Shown here one piece after another: positions 12,040-25,345 of a stretch of 64,000 nt of DNA (position 1 is its first letter; the number at the start of each line of letters is the position of its first letter). The DNA lies in the NCBI GenBank assembly GCA_023653785.1, contig JAMKCH010012406.1:1-64000 (forward strand). The letters run 5' to 3'. Under the pieces are notes generated by a model, which made no database searches, was not told the origin of the DNA, and saw only the letters and a program-made list of their open reading frames with translations. Source of the stretch: Ophioderma brevispina (Eukaryota > Echinodermata > Ophiuroidea > Amphilepidida > Ophiodermatidae). The position numbers were made by a program, and so were the translations under genes.

Positions 12040-14026
12040 CTACAGCCCACCGGGAGCGGCGGTCAGAATCTTCTAGCCTACCGTGGTCCAGAGGAAATAC
12101 TTTCCATAATTACAATGCGTGGCGCACAACCCTCACAAGTAGAAAATATAGTGTAATCCTTTGTCCTTTTTTCCTGGAAGAATCCACTTGTTCTCACTTT
12201 TACAAGTTGTTCGTTTTCCAGGAATTGCAGTCTAACTTACCAACTGACTTAAAACGTCTGCTGACATAACATGATAAAAAATCATCCAACATTCAACAGC
12301 CTTGCAACAGCATACGCTGGTTCCCTGAGGTCTGGCTTTCACCACTTCACACACAAATAAGCCATACAGCGAAGCCGATGCGCAGAGGGAGCACCAGCGA
12401 TATTAACATCATGAAGGGCAGGCCGAGGAAATCCCCAATTTAAGCGACGGCCATTGGTTGTAACACACTTAAAAGCAAATCTTGACGAAAATTCTGATTT
12501 ATCTCTCAAAATCCTTAGAGGTGAAAAAAAAAACATTTATTCTGATGGTGGATTCATAGCGTCAATATTTTCTGCAGAGTGAGTGTATAATTTAGAGATA
12601 GCAATATTTTAGTTATGTGTGTATCTTTTGAGTAGTATCCGGGGTGCGATGTGTTGAAGGGGTGGGATTGTAATCTTTTCACGCAAACTGCCATAAGTTC
12701 CAAACAGCAACATTCCAGCTATTGTAAATGTTTGAAAGAATACTACTGGTAGGGAAATTGTAGATGGCTGGAGAAAGTACACAGATGGATTTTTAAACAT
12801 TCCATTGCGCATTACAATGTGCTTATGTTCAGTGTTGTGAATTAGTGTTAGAACTTCGGGATAAAAAGTACTTCGCAGGCTAAATAATTGCAAGATTCTA
12901 TTACTTTGACTTTTATCAAATATGACTTGGATGGTATCACTGACCTTAGTTGCGTGAAATGTTTTGTACAAACTGGTGCATTGTGGGATGGATTCAATAC
13001 GCCTATGTGGGAGGGAGCTATAACATTTAGTTTCAGGCCCCCTCCATTTTCTTTTAATTAAAATGAAATACAGCTTACTGTTGACGTAAGACGAAATAAT
13101 TCACGAGGGGTGATTCTGATTACCTTTGGGCTGGTTGGGGTCAGAGTGGGGTGGGGTAATGATGGGGTTGGGTGAGAAATAATTTAAGAAGAAACACACA
13201 TTTCTCCACAAAGAAAAAAAACCAATGCTTTACTTTGAATAGAAACTGACATGTCATTGGACAGATATAATGGTATGGTGTATCGGGTGATGGATGCGGG
13301 AAGGGGGTGGAGATGTCAAGTTAAAAGACATTGCTAGACATCGTATGAAATCATTTCTTACAATTTGAGGGGTTTAAAACAAATATGAGTAAATCAAAGT
13401 AGGGGGATGTAAATAGGGAGCATCTATAGGCCTACTGGTCAAAATATTACATATCGCTCTCTCTCTCTCTCTTCTCATTTGAACTCATGTTTAGGCAGGG
13501 TATATTTACACAGAAGGATGATGAGAATTTCTTGGAGTAAGAAAACGAGAAACCATTTGTAAGCGAGGAGGGGGGGAATATGAACATGCACCAACGTTCT
13601 CGACCAAAACCATTTCCCCCCTGGATATGCATTGCAAAGGGGGGGGGGGGGGGGGGGAACGGGTCTCGAGGGCATTTTCTGAGGGGGAGAATTGGGGTCC
13701 CGGTCCTTCTCGATGATAGACACGGTCAAAAGGTCAGTTCATTTGGGTGGCTGGCAGAGGATAAGGACTACGAGCAGATGTGGGGGACACCCCCCCCCCC
13801 CTATGTTTATTGATTTTTGGGATCAGAACAAAGATCATATTTGAATTACTGAAGTAAATTAAAGTCCAAAAAAAAATCATGTAGTTATGAAAAAAAATTC
13901 TCCAAATGTGGTCGACCACAGTAGTTTAAACATGCCCTGTCTAATGGGACAATTTTAAATTGTAGTCCATTGTGCTTCCAAACAATTAATAATCAAAATC
14001 TGAATAAGATGTTTGGGGATACATAT
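12040..14026. repeat. dispersed repeat, copy A, left part (Polinton target)
   Basis: Collinear with 53,760-55,707 on the same strand. Shared landmarks are CCACTTGTTCTCACTTTTAC (12,185 / 53,912), TTAGAACTTCGGGATAAAAA (about 12,848 / 54,555) and GAGTGGGGTGGGGTA. It contains a poly-G run near 13,640 and a poly-C run near 13,790. No conserved protein is visible. The block continues at 34,289-35,225 after the Polinton. Confidence 0.9.
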
Positions 14027-15113
14027 AGTAGTCTCGGAAGTGGGGGTTCTGGGGCAATCCTTCCCTCGAAACCGCATGTGAGCGGATTTAAAAACAAGCC
14101 TATACCCTCTAAAATGACTCTAGGCTAACCCAATTCAAAATTCAAATTTCGAAACTTTTAAGATGTAATATTTGGGCCATTTTAGCGGCCTGTGATTTGA
14201 GCTGCTAAATGTGTGCAATGTGTGGGCTAATGAAGTTGGAAATTAGTATTAGGTGCTATGCTGTAGGGGTGCGAGGTTATATGTGAGTGTGCTGTTTTTA
14301 TGCTAAGTGTTGTTGCGTGCTCTGTGTAGGCTTTAGGATGGCTGTGTGCGCTGGTGTAAGTCGGAATGCATTAGGTGCGTTGTATGCGTGCTTTGTGTGT
14401 GCTGGTGTGCGTGTGCATAGATGTGTGTGCATGGCCCTATTTGAGCGATTTAACCAATTTATTACCCAAAAAAACAACCCTAGGACCCCCAATCCTCCAA
14501 GCCAATTTTGCAAACAATCTGACAATCTGACATTTAGCTAAATTACACCTAATGGTCCATAAAAAAACACTGAAATACCACCCAGCTTCTTTAACGTGCA
14601 AAATAATACAGGGATAGGGGTGAAAATCTCGCTGAATTATCTTTGCTACCCATTCAATTTAATTAACCATTGCTAAGGCGTTGCAAGTTTTTCGTGTCAA
14701 GAGTCTTGACTACATGTATATTCTCCTACCACAAACAGATATGTTATGAACTGATTTTTTATAGCCATCATTTGAATTAAACATTGCCTAAGGCGGCTGC
14801 ATTGCAAGGGCTTTGCTTTTGTTAAGAGTCTCTAGACTTTTACACAAAGGTAATATCAATCATACACGTCAAGCTATTAACTATTGTGAATTCCAGGAAC
14901 ACTAAGTTACTCATCTTGATTGCACTAGATAAGATTGGGATGGGATTGTGAGGGGTGCTAATTCGGGTTTTTTTTACGACCCATTGGCACCCGCATGGAC
15001 GGGTGTAAGTACAAGTGTACTGTTATGCTACATCGTGTTAGGTCATTCTAAGCCACCGTGCAGATGTCATCCACGTGGCCGAAATCATGACATGTTATAC
15101 AGCTTATCGCCAA
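14027..15113 (+). repeat. Polinton left terminal inverted repeat
   Basis: Reverse complement of 33,183-34,288. Paired landmarks include AAGTGGGGGTT at the outer end, AATTCAAAATTC with TAAGATGT in the middle, and ATTCTAAGCCACCGTGCAGA near the inner end. It holds a TG-rich stretch (about 14,220-14,440). The inner boundary is at CTTATCGCCAA (15,103-15,113). Confidence 0.9.
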
Positions 15114-16106
15114 CGGTAATATGTACAATATTGTTTAAATAAAAACAATTTATTGTAATAAGTAATAAGGGTGTCAAAGCTAGATAATGCAAATAAATGA
15201 ATGACCTTGTTGATAGGTTGGGAAACAGTTTACAAACCTTTGTAAGCTGATAACTTCCTCCTTTCATATATGGGGTTGATATCAAAATAAAACCTACTGA
15301 CATGAGCCATGGTGCATGCGTGAAAAGGTTTTGGTGTATATTCAACCACAGGGTTTCGCACTTGCCAATGAATGACTTGGTTTTGAAGTATACACGTAAA
15401 ACAGCAAAACTTACAAAATCACGGTTGTTACAGGAATGTGCATATATAGTTTATCACGTATGAATACAAGACTAGTAATAACCGGGACGTGCTGTCGATA
15501 GACAAAGAACCGGGCATGTCAGGCCGTTGGGATCAATCAAAGATTCAATTACGTAGTCGCCATAAAAAAACTTGGTATTGTCGGATTGTATAGAATATAA
15601 TGCTTCAATGACATTTCTGAAAGTAAGGTCATAAGCATAGTTTAAACCAGCACGTCTAAACTTGTTAGACAAATACTTCCCAGGTTAAAGCATAGTAATC
15701 ATGAATGAACTCTAAAGTGGATAAGAAATACGGGGTTGCTAATAGTTCACATATAGTGCCTTAGCATAGTGGTGTTAATTTCTTGTGTATTAAAAGCAAA
15801 GTGCTGGATAAGGGTATAGACGACTTATTTTTAAACCCCCCCCCCCCCAAAAAATAAGCTGGAGTGCGGGATATCCAAGTTGGAGTGTGCACACGAACTA
15901 ACAGTGCAGATTTTTGTGTGTTATATGTCGGTGGTATTTGACATGGAGAGGGGGTTGTAGAAGGATTTCTGTGGAAAAGGAAAGATAAGGGTACACAAAA
16001 AAAATTAAATAGAAAATCAGGTCTGGATCATACCGCTTTCTTGCATCATATTCTAACAGCTGATATTAGGGTATATTGTCGTAATATAAAGCTAAAAAAC
16101 AAAGAA

Positions 16107-16142
<36 letters not shown>

Positions 16143-19100
16143 TTCAATGTGTGTTTGTTATAATAAGAACAACAAATTAATTACACAACTTTATCTATGG
16201 ATCTTTCACATGATTCAATAGGGCATGGAGGTTGGATTGCGACATTATCTTGCCCCTTCAGAATACTTTTTTTCAGCTTACATCACGAATTTCTTTCTCT
16301 CTCTACGGTAGGATAAATCTTTTGCGTATCCTTTAAGAATTGTGATGTGATCGCGATAATATGTGGATGACAACTGTATATTTCCGAAGTATAACCTCAA
16401 ATTCCTCATCGCTTATTTGCCCATCCGTTTAATAAAGCTTTGGATACAAGATTATTAGAGATGATATTTTGAACAAGGCAACAAATTGTTGATCGTCATG
16501 TTTGCAACATTCATTAAACAAGCTTTGCTATTCTGAGCTTACAATACTTAAAACGACAACCGTTAGATGGCAACAATACAAAGGGAGTTGGAGTGCAAGA
16601 TAGAGCACCAAAATTGTAGAAAGGATTATACAGTAGCTGGACTCTAGCAACTGCAGTTAAAATTGATGGCAATATTGACATAAGTGTTGTATTATTAAGG
16701 GATTATAAGGCGTCTCTAAGCCTACCACGTGTTTCAGGCCGCATTCTAAATGATTGCGTATTTCTATGTATTTGTTTTAATCTGACGTTTTGGTCAGATC
16801 TCTACCGTAAGGTGGGTACAGTCGGCGGTTGCTGGGGATATTTTCTGTGCAATTATATATTATAAAATATAAAGTTAGTGTTAAAAAATAAGATCAAGGG
16901 TTTATAAGAGGTCAATGAGTGTATTCTTCCAAATGACTTGAACTAAACGCTACCTCAGCTTTAAGCTATGTTATGGGATCTCTAGAGGACAACAAAAAAA
17001 ATACACAACCAAAAAAACACGACACCAAAACAAAACAAAAAACCACAACATAACAAACACAGCTAACAACACCCAAAATGAACATCATATACTAAAGAAA
17101 ATATTGTTAGTATACCACCGAATACCAAAATTACCTCCGATGGGTTGTCGCCAGGTGCACTTGTGTGTAAAAACCCCAGGGTTCATAATCACGTTTTGGA
17201 GTCAAATGGAAAGCAGTGATGAAATTTGTTTATAAACGCAATATAAAGTCGATTAATATTTCATCATCTGTGCAATTTTAAAATGTAATCCACAAAAGTC
17301 TGATAATTTCTGTTGTTTAAATTTTTCTGGATACAAATTAAAATTCTAATTGTTTGACACCAAAAGGATATAGATAGACCACCTAAAGTTCCTATTATCG
17401 TGCATTATTATTTGTTCAACCATTAACCCCAATACAGAGTTTATTTGCGGTTCTATCGCTATAGATCAATTTTGGTGACATAACATTGTAAAAAACTATG
17501 CATTCTATTGTTAAAACACTATCAGTTACCGGCATATTTAAAGCGTGTCTCTGCCAAGGATATATAGATGTTTATATGTTGGTCAGTAGAGTTAAAAATG
17601 TTAAAATAGGCCTCATATTAGTGCGTGTGGGGATTCTCAGGGTTTGCTGAAAAGCGCAAAGTCCATTGAGGGGTGGTGATAACGTTTTGGATATGCATAA
17701 TCAAATTGAAGACTTTTATTTAATTCAATGAAACCCAAAGCTTTACCAAAAATTGAAAGTTCATTAAAATCTTGTTCTTGTTATTATTGAAGAATTATTT
17801 ATTTCGTTTTCAGAGGGATTTAAGATTTTTTTAATCTCAACTAATTTTCCCATCGAATCAATGTTTTCTGCTTAACAGAAAAAATATGACTTTGTACAAT
17901 CCTCCAAAGGAAAACACTAGGTATCCTCCTAAGGCATGAGGAGTTATATCATGTCATGTTGAACCGCTTATCCACATATTGTTTATTACCAAATCTGGCT
18001 CATCTGTAGGCGTTTCAATATTGATAATTTATTATTATCCATATACAAAAATTTCCTGTCATTTATCCCCTGACTTTTAACTTTATGAAGTATTTATGGG
18101 ATATATAATTTGAGATACGTAGCAGCAGTAGCAGCAATCTTTCGATTACGGGTGTTTTCAAGTTGATTAATTTTATTCCCTCCATATCAAGAATCGTGGG
18201 TATTGAGCGATGTAAGAGTTGAGAACTTTCCACTTCTAGACATATTGGGTCCATAAATGCCTCTTATAATAATATATATTTGATTTTTCTCAAGTACTAA
18301 GCGATGAGGTTGTAACAGTGAGGTAGCAGGGTAGTCGTCTCAGGGCTTAGCTCCATTTCCCCATTCAAACTTAAAATCGAACGTTATATGAAACTTCTCT
18401 CATAGATATATGTGGACCTCGCCGCTTTTAATAAAACTACAATTTGTGTGGTTTTGCTCAAATCTGAGTATAACCGCACGAATAAGGCCACGACCAACTA
18501 AGGAATTCACAGGTCGAAGTGGGCGGATTAACACCTCCTAAGAGGTTGAGATTGGTTTTAAATTGGATGAGTGATGATGCCCATATGTGTAGTGAGATAA
18601 TTATGCTTTAAGTAAAGAAGAAGGAGAGTGAATTAGACGAAAGAGACGGCAAGTAGGGGGACGTGGCGTTGGGGCGGCTGAGTTTAACACCCCCCTATGG
18701 TACCACTACCCATCAAATCTGTCAGCGCGCGCCACCAGAACTACCAACGAAATTACGTTACTGTATAGGCATCTCGGTGTGAAGACCCCACCCAAGTTGG
18801 CCTATGCGAGCACACGAGATCTGGGCCTAAGTGCATACACGAGGCCAAAGATGTAGTCAGTGAGACATGCCATTGGAGACCTCCCCCTTATTGAGAATTG
18901 CGTATATAGGGTCACGCACTATGTCCACTCAATTGCATATGTCTGATAGGCCAGATTGTGACAGATCATAATGCCCTGACAAACTGATGGTGCTGATCGT
19001 TACTCAGACTTCTATCATTGCTTGACATCCGACATACCGACTCCCTCTCTACCCACAGTTTCCCATTCCATTGTTATGCTCTTCATAAATCACTTCATAC

Positions 19101-19438
19101 CAATTCCCCCTACCCATACAAAAATACGTGAATTCCAATCATTACCTTTTTATCGATGATCAATAGCTCTTGAAAGGAATGGTTACCCTTACTACAATCG
19201 TTATGTGTTATGACACTGATATTTATGGTAAATATATATATAAGGAGTAATTCCATTAGACTTGCAAGTATAATCAAGATGCCAAAATATCGTGCGGGGT
19301 GGTGGGTGATGAACCAACTCATAAGTTTAGCCTAGTCACCAAACCATAACAATAACAAAAAAACAATTCATTGTAAAAATTTCCCAACATGATGGACTAA
19401 TACAAAAACTACCACAAATAAAGATCCTGAAATTTATA
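15114..19438. other. Polinton interior, left, no gene assigned
   Basis: Mostly AT-rich sequence with a poly-C tract (about 15,836), a poly-A tract (about 16,112-16,140) and an A/C-rich stretch (about 16,990-17,080). One open frame (15,472-15,672, -, 66 codons) has protein-like composition but is not recognised. Nothing here resembles polymerase, integrase, capsid, ATPase or protease. A GC-richer stretch at 18,650-18,900 may be a separate insertion. Confidence 0.4.
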
Positions 19439-20530
19439 ATGATTGGCATTCAAATCCCATGCAATTATGGCAGAATCATTGGACTTGGCAGTGTTCAGCA
19501 GTTGTGGTGGCGACAAACTGGTTGTGGCGTATCCAAAATCATTTACGCAATAAAGAGCCAATTGATTAGAATTGTATTTCGATTTCATGCTTATTTATCA
19601 ATACGTCGAATTCTAACCGAAATGCAATGCCATTTACCAACGACGAATCATTTAATACCCTAAAACAATGGAATTAATTTTAAATACTTTTGAAAGAATT
19701 TGTTATGGAATTTGGCATTTCTCCTAAAGCTGATTTTAGACAAAAATTAGACTCCTCACAAGGCATGGGCGCAGTTCGCTACTATACAATTCACAAAAAG
19801 GTATTTATATCCTCATATGAGAATGAACAAAGAAAAAGTATTAGAAAAGGTATGATACGATCCCAACAGCAATTTTACTGTGAACGCATGTACCATCATC
19901 GGGGAAATTTGGATCCGGACCATCGCACACATACAAATTGAAATATGAGCACTACTTTGACGGATAAAATTCCAATGGATGTCTATGTAGTTTTTATTAG
20001 ATAAAAGTAAAGGAATCACACAGGCAGGCATAACTGCGAGAAACGATTCAGAAGAACTTCGTATGGGCTATATTAGGCGGCACAATGCTCAGACGAGATC
20101 AACAATTTGGGAATAGGAAAAGCTGTGATTGCTCAAAACAATTATAGCCAAGTGTTGAAGATTAATTAATCGAAATGAGTTGACCAAGTTCAATAGAAAG
20201 ATATCAATACACATGCAAAATGCCGTTCAAAAGTAGTTACGTTATTGGGCTGATCTTTATATGATTCCAAGTGATATGGATTTGTATATGGTACTATTAA
20301 CGGTTATATAATTAATCGTAATGCATCATGCAGATTTATTACAACTGGGACATAATGATGAATGTTAATATGAAGAAGAAGAACACCAATTGATCAAGAA
20401 ACATGTCCAATCACACCAGATGGAATGATGAACCTGTCGACACAGATTTGCCCCGACTTTGGATACCCCCGGTTACAAGATTACCTCCAGTGCAAGAGAT
20501 TGTATACACACAGGCACAAGATTTGCGCCC
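19439..20530 (+). pseudogene. unassigned Polinton gene remains
   Basis: Protein-like stretches occur in all three forward frames in succession, as expected of one or two frameshifted genes. Examples are KADFRQKLDSSQGMGAVRYY (about 19,730), DPDHRTHTN (about 19,915), SDMDLYMVLLTVI (about 20,272) and TPVTRLPPVQEIVYTQAQDL (about 20,466-20,525). The last is Pro/Gln-rich and resembles tails of virion proteins only in composition. The position upstream of the capsid gene suggests a structural or packaging role, but I do not recognise the family. Confidence 0.4.
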
Positions 20531-20559
20531 TGTTGCGGGATAAATCCAGTGGAAGATGA

Positions 20560-22000
20560 TTAAAAAAAAATAAATGATTGACACAACACATGATGAATAA
20601 GAAACTACTTCTTACCTAGGTGGAAAATTATCGGTCTTGATGGTTATTTGAAATAACATTAATTATACACAATACCCGCTAAAGCAACCACAAGTATCCC
20701 AAACATGTTCAGCTACCAAATCAACAAACGGATGAGACAATTTTTAACAGGAAAACTAACAAATACTACCAATGATTCTTGGTAAAGCAGTATTAACATC
20801 TTATCAGCTATTTTTAAATAATCGTTGATATTTTTTTAGGATCTAATCCCATTCGCTTACTGTTTTCGGTGGACTAGGCTCTGGCCCTGGTTTTGGTCCT
20901 GGTTTAGGTTTGGGTCCTGGCTAGGGGTAAGTGCAGAAGCTGCATGTTTTAGGAGCTACAAAAAGAATTCATTCAACTAAAGCAGCAATAGCCATACTCT
21001 AAGCAGTTAAAATTGATAAAATAGTAATACCTTGTTTCTTAAACAAGTGCGAACACGTTACCTAATGTCATATATTCATTTAACATCTGTCAAAGGTCTT
21101 GTACTGACTCGCTTTCAATTGACTTCTAAAATTTGCAATTCATACTCTTGAATTTCTCTATAATAATGATTTTCCTCCGAGGTCTGCAATTTTCTTTCTT
21201 GTCTTCAAAACAGGGCAGGTGGTTCATCTTCGCTAGCACCGCCTTTTAATTCTCTTACTTGCTTTAAAGTCTCTTTCACCAGATTAAAATGGGTAACACT
21301 TTCCTCATATTTAAGGGAACACGATTTAATCGGCTATTTCACGGTATGGTAATGACCCTTCAGGACCTAGAGCCAATTCGGTTCTGGCATCTGTTTCTAG
21401 AAACTTTTTCAAGTTTTCTTGACATTTGAATATCTTGCCAAGTCTATGTTTCTGGAAATCGGGCGACCTGTTGCTTTTTGTAATTTATTGTAGCTATTTT
21501 GTGCTTATTACGTTAATGATTGCCGCTGTTCGGGGGGTAGTTTTGGTCTAGCCCCAGGCGGTAATTCTTACTCCTAAGAACATCTCTGAACAATCAAAAA
21601 CCCCCTAACCCATTTAGTGAAGCCTCATTCTGGATAGTACTTAGTGCAGAAATTTATTTGGGTTTTTAGCACATGTCAGTCTAATCTTATTTACCTTTAT
21701 AAATAGAATAAAATTGTTTATTTTCATCTATCTTAAAAACTAATTTACGGTCGATACTCTCATATTTAAATCTATATCCACAGTTTTTCGAAGTGATTCT
21801 AAAAAATATTTTAACCGTTCAATTCTTAGTTCTAAGGTCTGCTCCTATTTATGGTACATGTGGAAATTGCTCAAATGATGTTTCTCATAAGAATAATTTG
21901 AAATCATCAAAAGTTATCTTCCTTAAAAGGATCTGTCCTAATAGGATCCATTCAATATCTTCGCTAGGATCCCAAGTCTGCCATTTATTTTTAAAAAATT
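20560..22000 (-). pseudogene. unassigned minus-strand Polinton gene(s), PGPKP-rich tail
   Basis: Read on the minus strand, the stretch keeps protein-like segments across several frames. KWQTWDPSEDIEWILLGQIL lies near 21,970-21,900. TDARTELALGPEGSLPYREI lies near 21,390-21,330. A helical charged piece ends in VRELKGGASEDEPPALF (about 21,250-21,200). A C-terminal proline-rich repeat PGPKPKPGPKPGPEPSPPK lies at about 20,920-20,864. The charged helices and proline tail are visible; the function is not known to me. It runs convergently to the gene upstream and divergently from the capsid gene. Confidence 0.45.
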
Positions 22001-22023
22001 TATATATTAATATATAAACATAA

Positions 22024-23320
22024 ATGGAGTACAGAATATGGACACAAACTTAACCCATACCAGAAGCAGAAAACCAAAGAGTTAAAGGTTTTCGACGTAC
22101 TTTGTACAACACAAACTGTACCAAGCACAATTGATGAAAATGGACTACAACGGTTAGATTTCCAGAAACCTAGGAAAAGGGAAATGATGTCATGTTACCT
22201 GGTACTTCAAAAATATCATTCCAAAATAGATATGTACGCAGACAATGATGCAAATAGAAAAATAGTAAAATAACTAGGAGAGCAATGTGATCAAATTGAA
22301 GTAAATTAGAGGGTCAATCCGTGTTTACTTTGAATGACAGTCACGTATTTCTCACTTACCAGGACCTATGGAAATCAACAATAAAATCTAAATGCCGTTA
22401 TCAAGTTATGTCAATCTGTAAGCAGTTCGAAAATTAGAATTAACGAGGAGATAAAGGCTCTGCAGCAAAAAAGACGGGGCCATGGTTAACGGGATTATGC
22501 TAAAACGTCTTCTGAATTCACTGACTTTGAATTACTTAGCTTCACACAGGCCATCTTTCCAACACGAACTTAAGATAGATTATCCGAACGAGCTGACATA
22601 ACAATTATGGCAAAGTCATAGTAGGAGTTCTGATACTACTGCAACCTACACAATTTCAGATATTCATAAGGAATTCGAGTGGTAAGAAAATCCCTAGAAT
22701 GGCCACAATTGAATATAAAAAAGTCCAATAAAGGTAAACACACCCAGTATGTGTGACAGGTAGTTCGACATACTAAATATCTTGAAGAACATCAGACACA
22801 ATTGGAATATCACAATGGCTCCACAAGCATAAAATCTACGAAAGGAATCCTAATTCTATGGTTTGATCCCACGGTAATCCATTAACGGTTAGAGAGACGA
22901 AAAGTTCTACAAACCCAAAAATAAAAAAAAAGTATCAGTACATTAGATGGGATCCAAACAGCTCTATGATCAGGGACTCAAAAGTTTCAACATTTTTAAA
23001 AACAGTTTGGAATATACCTCTGAAAAGCACTTTGCCGATGGCAAAACACCGCACTGTAAACGCCAATGCAAAAGAACTTGAATTATCGGATATATCCTTA
23101 CCAGATACCTAACTACAAAATATGGCCGTCAGTGGTTGATCATGAGAACTACTGATGATGACCCTCTGCATGGATCTGGTCGAAAAAATTGAAGGAGCTA
23201 GCCAGTCAATTCCAATAGAATGAGAAAGAAAGCGAGGCGTGCTGGTATTTGGATGCGTATCGTTTATCATATTTCTCTGATGCCCAACTAAAACTTGAGA
23301 ATTCCACGATTCAAGATTAG
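22024..23320 (+). pseudogene. Polinton major capsid protein (double jelly-roll), broken
   Basis: The start is ATG at 22,024 and a stop at 23,318-23,320 closes the last readable segment (KLENSTIQD), giving room for about 430 codons. The clearest block is GQSVFTLNDSHVFLTYQDLW at 22,312-22,371; NNYGKVIVGV lies near 22,605. These match the conserved pattern of the capsid protein of metazoan Polintons, which builds the icosahedral shell from double jelly-roll trimers. The frame changes many times and stops interrupt it, so no intact protein can be made from this copy as read. It lies just upstream of another plus-strand frame (23,399). Confidence 0.75.
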
Positions 23321-23398
23321 TAAGGTGCGGTATTAAATTTCTATAGAGATAATGGTTTGTATCTAATAGTCACGCTGACAAATTATCTCGGTTAACGG

Positions 23399-23965
23399 GT
23401 GCGGGGACAAAGTGAGTTTGCTATGAATTTATTGAAACAAAATATAGAATTTTTTTGCAAATACATCATCCATTGTTTGCCTACATGGCGATATAATAAA
23501 AGCATACTTAAAGCGATCGTGGTTATCAAAAGATCCAGAACATATCTTTTTTCTTGGTTGACCCTAACGCAATTATACCGCTGTTCAGATGACCTTTGAA
23601 TGATACAGTAAAAATGTTTTTTGAGACGTTATGGAAAATTGGAGGAATGCAAGTCATGTTTTGTTTCTGATTATGATGGTTCCTCGCAGAAGGGGATGAC
23701 TCAAGAAAAAAGAGAATGCTTCCGAATTAGCCTTTCAGGGAGACACAGAACATTTAATTGTTCAGTTGGGTTTTGCTTTACACAAAATACAACTCAGGTA
23801 TGCAACAGACTTAAGAGAGCAAATATATAAAATGGTTTGGGCTTATTCTACTGCCAAAGAAGGGATTCCTTTGAGGAAGCCTTCGAGAAAACGATGTTAT
23901 TCCACTGTTGAAGAAAGGAGGAAGCGTGATTGTTGCCAAGGAATAAAAATAAACACTAAAAACTG
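23399..23965 (+). pseudogene. unassigned Polinton gene downstream of the capsid gene
   Basis: Overlapping forward frames carry protein-like text in sequence. Examples are DPEHIFFLVDPNAIIPLF (about 23,535-23,590), LNDTVKMFFETLWKIGGMQV (about 23,594-23,655), HKIQLRYATDLREQIYKMVW (about 23,778-23,840) and a C-terminal VIPLLKKGGSVIVAKE (about 23,898-23,945). The basic C-terminus with a VIPLLKKGGS-type motif recalls minor virion proteins in general layout, but I cannot name it. At least two frameshifts separate the segments. Confidence 0.45.
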
Positions 23966-24318
23966 ATTTTGATACCGAAAAACCAACAAGTTATAGTTTT
24001 GAAAAAAACTCTACCTTAGTAGTTTTATTTTTTTTTAATGATATATATGTTTGACCATATAACTCTGGCCAGAATAAACCTTATCTCAAAATAGTATGAT
24101 ATGATAACAATTTCGGTTTGGTATTTGTATTAAAATATTTCAAGTAAAACAATATGTTAATAAAATATATAATGGATATTGAAAAAATATTTTAAATTCA
24201 AAGTAGGGAGAACCTCAAGGAGAACAAAACTGACATACAGAAAAAATGAAAGAAGTTGATGCCGCAGTTGCCGGTGGTAGAATTTAACTTTATTTAGGAA
24301 AGTCTCAATAACACAAAT

Positions 24319-24438
24319 GATATAGAAAATCTAGATGAAAGAGAAATGGCAAAATTATATGCTAGATATGAAAGCTTGTTTGGTGGTCAGAGAACACAAG
24401 CACTTAAAACACATAGATTTATGCTTACTCTAGAGTGG
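24319..24438 (+). pseudogene. unassigned Polinton fragment, acidic helical
   Basis: A clean 39-codon stretch begins DIENLDEREMAKLYARYESL and ends EW before a stop at about 24,436. A further start, ATGGATATTG at 24,172, lies upstream in a different frame. Strong helix-forming composition is visible; the family is unknown. Confidence 0.4.
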
Positions 24439-24639
24439 TGAGTTCATGTGTCCTATGGTAAGCCAAGGTCGTATGCAGTAAGTACATAATATAGGTGAAT
24501 TAAATCAAAGTCTAGACCAAGGTCCATTCCTTGATTTGGCATGATCTTCACTGGAAAAATGCAGATTGTACCATGAGTATGGGCACTTCCTAGCACCTCT
24601 TGAAGTGTGCTGCGGATAGTAATTATGTTATATCGCTGA

Positions 24640-24810
24640 TCAACTAATTATCAACAGCCTATGCAAACAGAAGTCAGCAGACCATGCAGCAACAGGCCAT
24701 GCAGCAACAGGCCATGCAGCAACAGGACATGCAGCAGACAACATGCTATGCAGAAACATGATATGCAGGCAACAGGCTATGCCGAACAGGATGCAAACAA
24801 AAATCAAGCT
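24640..24810 (+). repeat. Gln/Met-rich coding repeat, CAGCAACAGGCCATG unit
   Basis: Three to four near-perfect 15-bp units read QQQAM on the plus strand (24,675-24,735), followed by decayed copies to about 24,800. It appears to be a low-complexity segment of a Polinton gene. The minus-strand frame (PVAAWPVAAW) is its shadow. A longer Q-L-A-M-type array follows at 25,063. Confidence 0.6.
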
Positions 24811-24842
24811 AGTGTCAAACAAATGCACTAGAACATGAATAA

Positions 24843-24879
24843 ACTAGTTATTAACAAAAATATTATTTTAAATATATGG
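24843..24879 (+). promoter_or_regulatory. AT-rich start box 1 (ends ...ATATATGG)
   Basis: The block CTAGTTATTAACAAAAATAT followed by TATTTTAAATATATGG ends at the ATG at 24,876. It recurs almost unchanged at 25,343-25,384, and shorter versions precede 25,849 and 26,115. A signal overlapping the start codon is reminiscent of late promoters of some large DNA viruses; that role is inference. Confidence 0.45.
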
Positions 24880-25062
24880 GGACTGAAAACTAATATAATA
24901 GTGTTCGAGCCCTTAACAGTGACATTAAAGACTAAACATATTGATGCACAGAAAAGAAGTGGCAAGGCATGGAATAGGAAAAATATCATAGGATTCGAAA
25001 CCCCAAACATGTGGAGTCCAAAAAATAAAAATTTTCAAAATGTGTTAAGCAAAGGAAAGAGC

Positions 25063-25345
25063 GGGCTATGTAGCAAATCAACTAGCTATGTAGCAAATCA
25101 ACTAGCTATGTAGCAAAATTTCAACTAGCAGGAGGCAATATTCAGCTAGTATGTAGCAAATTTCAACTAGCTATGTAGCAAAATTCAAACTAGCATAGTA
25201 GCAAAATGCAACTAGGCTATGTAGCATATATTCAGATAGCTAGTAGCAAAATTCAGCTAGTTATGTAGCAAAAAAAAGTCAGCTAGTGATGTAGCAAAAT
25301 TCAGTGCAATGTAGCAAAATCAATTAGCTATGTAGCAAGATAACT
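25063..25345 (+). repeat. 21-24 bp tandem array, CTAGCTATGTAGCAAAAT core
   Basis: About 11 units of the type CAACTAGCTATGTAGCAAAA (with indels) follow each other. In one frame the unit reads Q-L-A-M-stop-Q-N, with TAG where the upstream Gln/Met repeat has CAG. This is an array expansion at the 3' end of a Gln/Met-rich gene or of a decayed copy of it. Confidence 0.7.
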
